Origin: Pseudanabaena sp. FACHB-2040
GTDB taxonomy: Bacteria; Cyanobacteriota; Cyanobacteriia; Phormidesmidales; Phormidesmidaceae
DNA: 64,000 nt
Assembly (NCBI RefSeq): GCF_014696715.1
Contig: NZ_JACJQO010000002.1
Span: 1 to 64,000 of the forward strand
Direction of reading: 5' to 3'
Numbering within the stretch: position 1 is the first letter of the stretch; the number at the start of each line of letters is the position of its first letter. A program made the position numbers and the translations under genes. Below, piece after piece: positions 62,972 through 64,000 of the stretch. The notes under the pieces are model-generated. The model saw only the letters and a list, made by a program, of their open reading frames with translations. It was not told where the DNA came from and ran no database searches.

Positions 62972-64000
62972 ATGAATAACGAGATTGTTGTTCATAATCT
63001 TGGGAAGTACTTTAGCCAGTACCATACTCATAAACCTGCCACCATTATGGAAGCCGCTCTAGGTGGAGTGCGGCGGATGCATCCTGTTCGTCAGTTCTGG
63101 GCTTTGCGTCATATCAGCTTCACGGTTGGACCTGGTGAAATGTTGGGCGTTATTGGCCATAACGGAGCAGGCAAGTCCACGCTGCTGAGGCTTTTAGGTG
63201 GGGTAGGGCGACCCGACGAAGGACAGATCCGTATGAGAGGTCGGATTGGAGCCTTGTTAGAACTAGGTGCCGGTTTCCACGGAGATTTGTCGGGGCGGGA
63301 GAATGTTTTTGTAATGGCAGTTGTAGCTGGATTAACTCGCCGGGAAGTAGCAAAACGATTTGACTCAATTGTCGAGTTTTCTGAACTGCACGAATTTATT
63401 GATAATCCGGTGCGGACTTATAGCACTGGTATGCAGATGCGGCTAGCATTTTCAGTTGCTGTTCACACAGATCCAGGCACATTACTAGTTGATGAGTTTC
63501 TCTCCGTTGGTGACTTAGCCTTTCAATCTAAATGTTTAAATCAAATCGCTGAACTTAAGCGCCAGGGGTGTGCGATTGTTTTGATATCTCACGATACTGC
63601 CCAAGTTGAGCAAATGTGCGATCGCGTCTTGTGGTTGCGGCAGGGGCAGGCAGTTGCCTATGGAACGGTTCCTGTTGTGGTTGGTCAGTATGTGACTGAA
63701 ATGCGTACTGAAACGCTGCAGCGTACCCCTCAGCGGCCGCCTCAGCTTACCCGCTCCGGCCAGGAACTCAAGGTGAACGAAAATCGCTTTGGCTCTCAAG
63801 AAGTCGAGATCCTTGATGTGCAATTGTTACCTGGGGATCATATTGACGGAGGCGACCCACTTTGTGTTGAAATTACTTATAACGCTCCCAATAAAATGGA
63901 ATCCGTTATCTTCTCTATTTCAATTAATCGAGAAGATGATGTTGTGTGCTTGGATGAAAATACACAAAACATAGGGCCTCGGCTCCCTCTTGAGCAGGGG
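62972..64000 (+). CDS. wzt: Polysaccharide exporter ATPase, Wzt type (partial)
   Basis: Open from ATG 62972 to the window edge (343 codons), so the C-terminus is missing. GAGG lies 8 bases before the start; an ATG four bases earlier would give only a three-codon frame (Met-Asn-Glu-stop). Walker A GHNGAGKSTLL, signature YSTGMQMRLAFSVA, Walker B LLVDEFLSVGD and H-loop ISHDTAQVEQM. The C-terminal region after residue 260 (FGSQEVEILDVQLLPG) begins a Wzt-like substrate-binding beta domain that recognises the end of the glycan. Pairs with the permease gene at 60986. Confidence 0.93.
   Translation, partial: MNNEIVVHNLGKYFSQYHTHKPATIMEAALGGVRRMHPVRQFWALRHISFTVGPGEMLGVIGHNGAGKSTLLRLLGGVGRPDEGQIRMRGRIGALLELGAGFHGDLSGRENVFVMAVVAGLTRREVAKRFDSIVEFSELHEFIDNPVRTYSTGMQMRLAFSVAVHTDPGTLLVDEFLSVGDLAFQSKCLNQIAELKRQGCAIVLISHDTAQVEQMCDRVLWLRQGQAVAYGTVPVVVGQYVTEMRTETLQRTPQRPPQLTRSGQELKVNENRFGSQEVEILDVQLLPGDHIDGGDPLCVEITYNAPNKMESVIFSISINREDDVVCLDENTQNIGPRLPLEQG

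Noticed and set aside
62968-62979. Three-codon frame (Met-Asn-Glu-stop) overlapping the wzt start
   Set aside because: Too short to claim; more likely chance use of ATGAATGAATAA, although an effect on wzt initiation is possible.

Overview
The window is a chromosomal segment of a cyanobacterium, most likely a filamentous Leptolyngbya-like one (genus is a guess). Evidence seen directly: repeated HIP1 palindromes (GCGATCGC, for example at 4681, 8182, 14070 and 21062) and many small protein families that I know only or mainly from cyanobacteria (DUF1825, DUF1830, DUF2811, DUF3110, DUF4327, probably DUF6464). No rRNA, tRNA, CRISPR array, insertion sequence or prophage was seen.

Layout. (1) 1-2158, minus strand: an AT-richer accessory cassette of a one-TM protein, a STAND-type P-loop ATPase and a winged-helix/TPR-like protein cut by the window edge. 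It reads as an NLR-like receptor split over overlapping genes; the TM protein and the ATPase share a GNKxR...DFSENDI element. This is the best candidate for an undescribed system. (2) 2.6-5.2 kb: small hypothetical genes and the nucleoid protein HU. (3) 5.5-8.1 kb: a Cu(I) P-type ATPase with a small membrane protein that seems to start at ACG. (4) 8.4-17.8 kb: class A penicillin-binding protein, DUF1825, J-domain/TPR protein, TM2 and helix-hairpin-helix proteins, proline iminopeptidase, a 32-codon micro-ORF, glycogen debranching enzyme and an alkyltransferase-like protein. (5) 18-27 kb: elongation factor G, DUF411 protein, an orphan sigma region 2 protein, MscS channel, PadR regulator, cyanophycinase, aldo/keto reductase and small conserved proteins. 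(6) 27-35.6 kb: exbB-exbD, then the envelope cluster purC-bamA-lpxC-fabZ-lpxA-lpxB, all on the minus strand. (7) 35.7-55.6 kb: CyaB-type adenylate cyclase, lysS, a membrane protein plus NlpC/P60 hydrolase pair, a structured intergenic region (43.2-43.6 kb), ABC ATPase, murQ, TamB, signal peptidase I and an MBL-fold exonuclease. (8) 55.9-64 kb, plus strand: galE, three glycosyltransferase genes and a Wzm/Wzt-type ABC exporter, AT-richer than the core and running off the end.

Much of the core is about the cell envelope: lipid A synthesis, outer-membrane protein assembly (BamA, TamB), peptidoglycan synthesis and recycling (PBP, NlpC/P60, MurQ), signal peptide removal and surface polysaccharide export. 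Carbon and nitrogen reserves appear as the glycogen debranching enzyme and cyanophycinase. Copper handling appears as the P-type ATPase and a DUF411 protein. Functions are assigned from sequence motifs and remembered families; no search was run.
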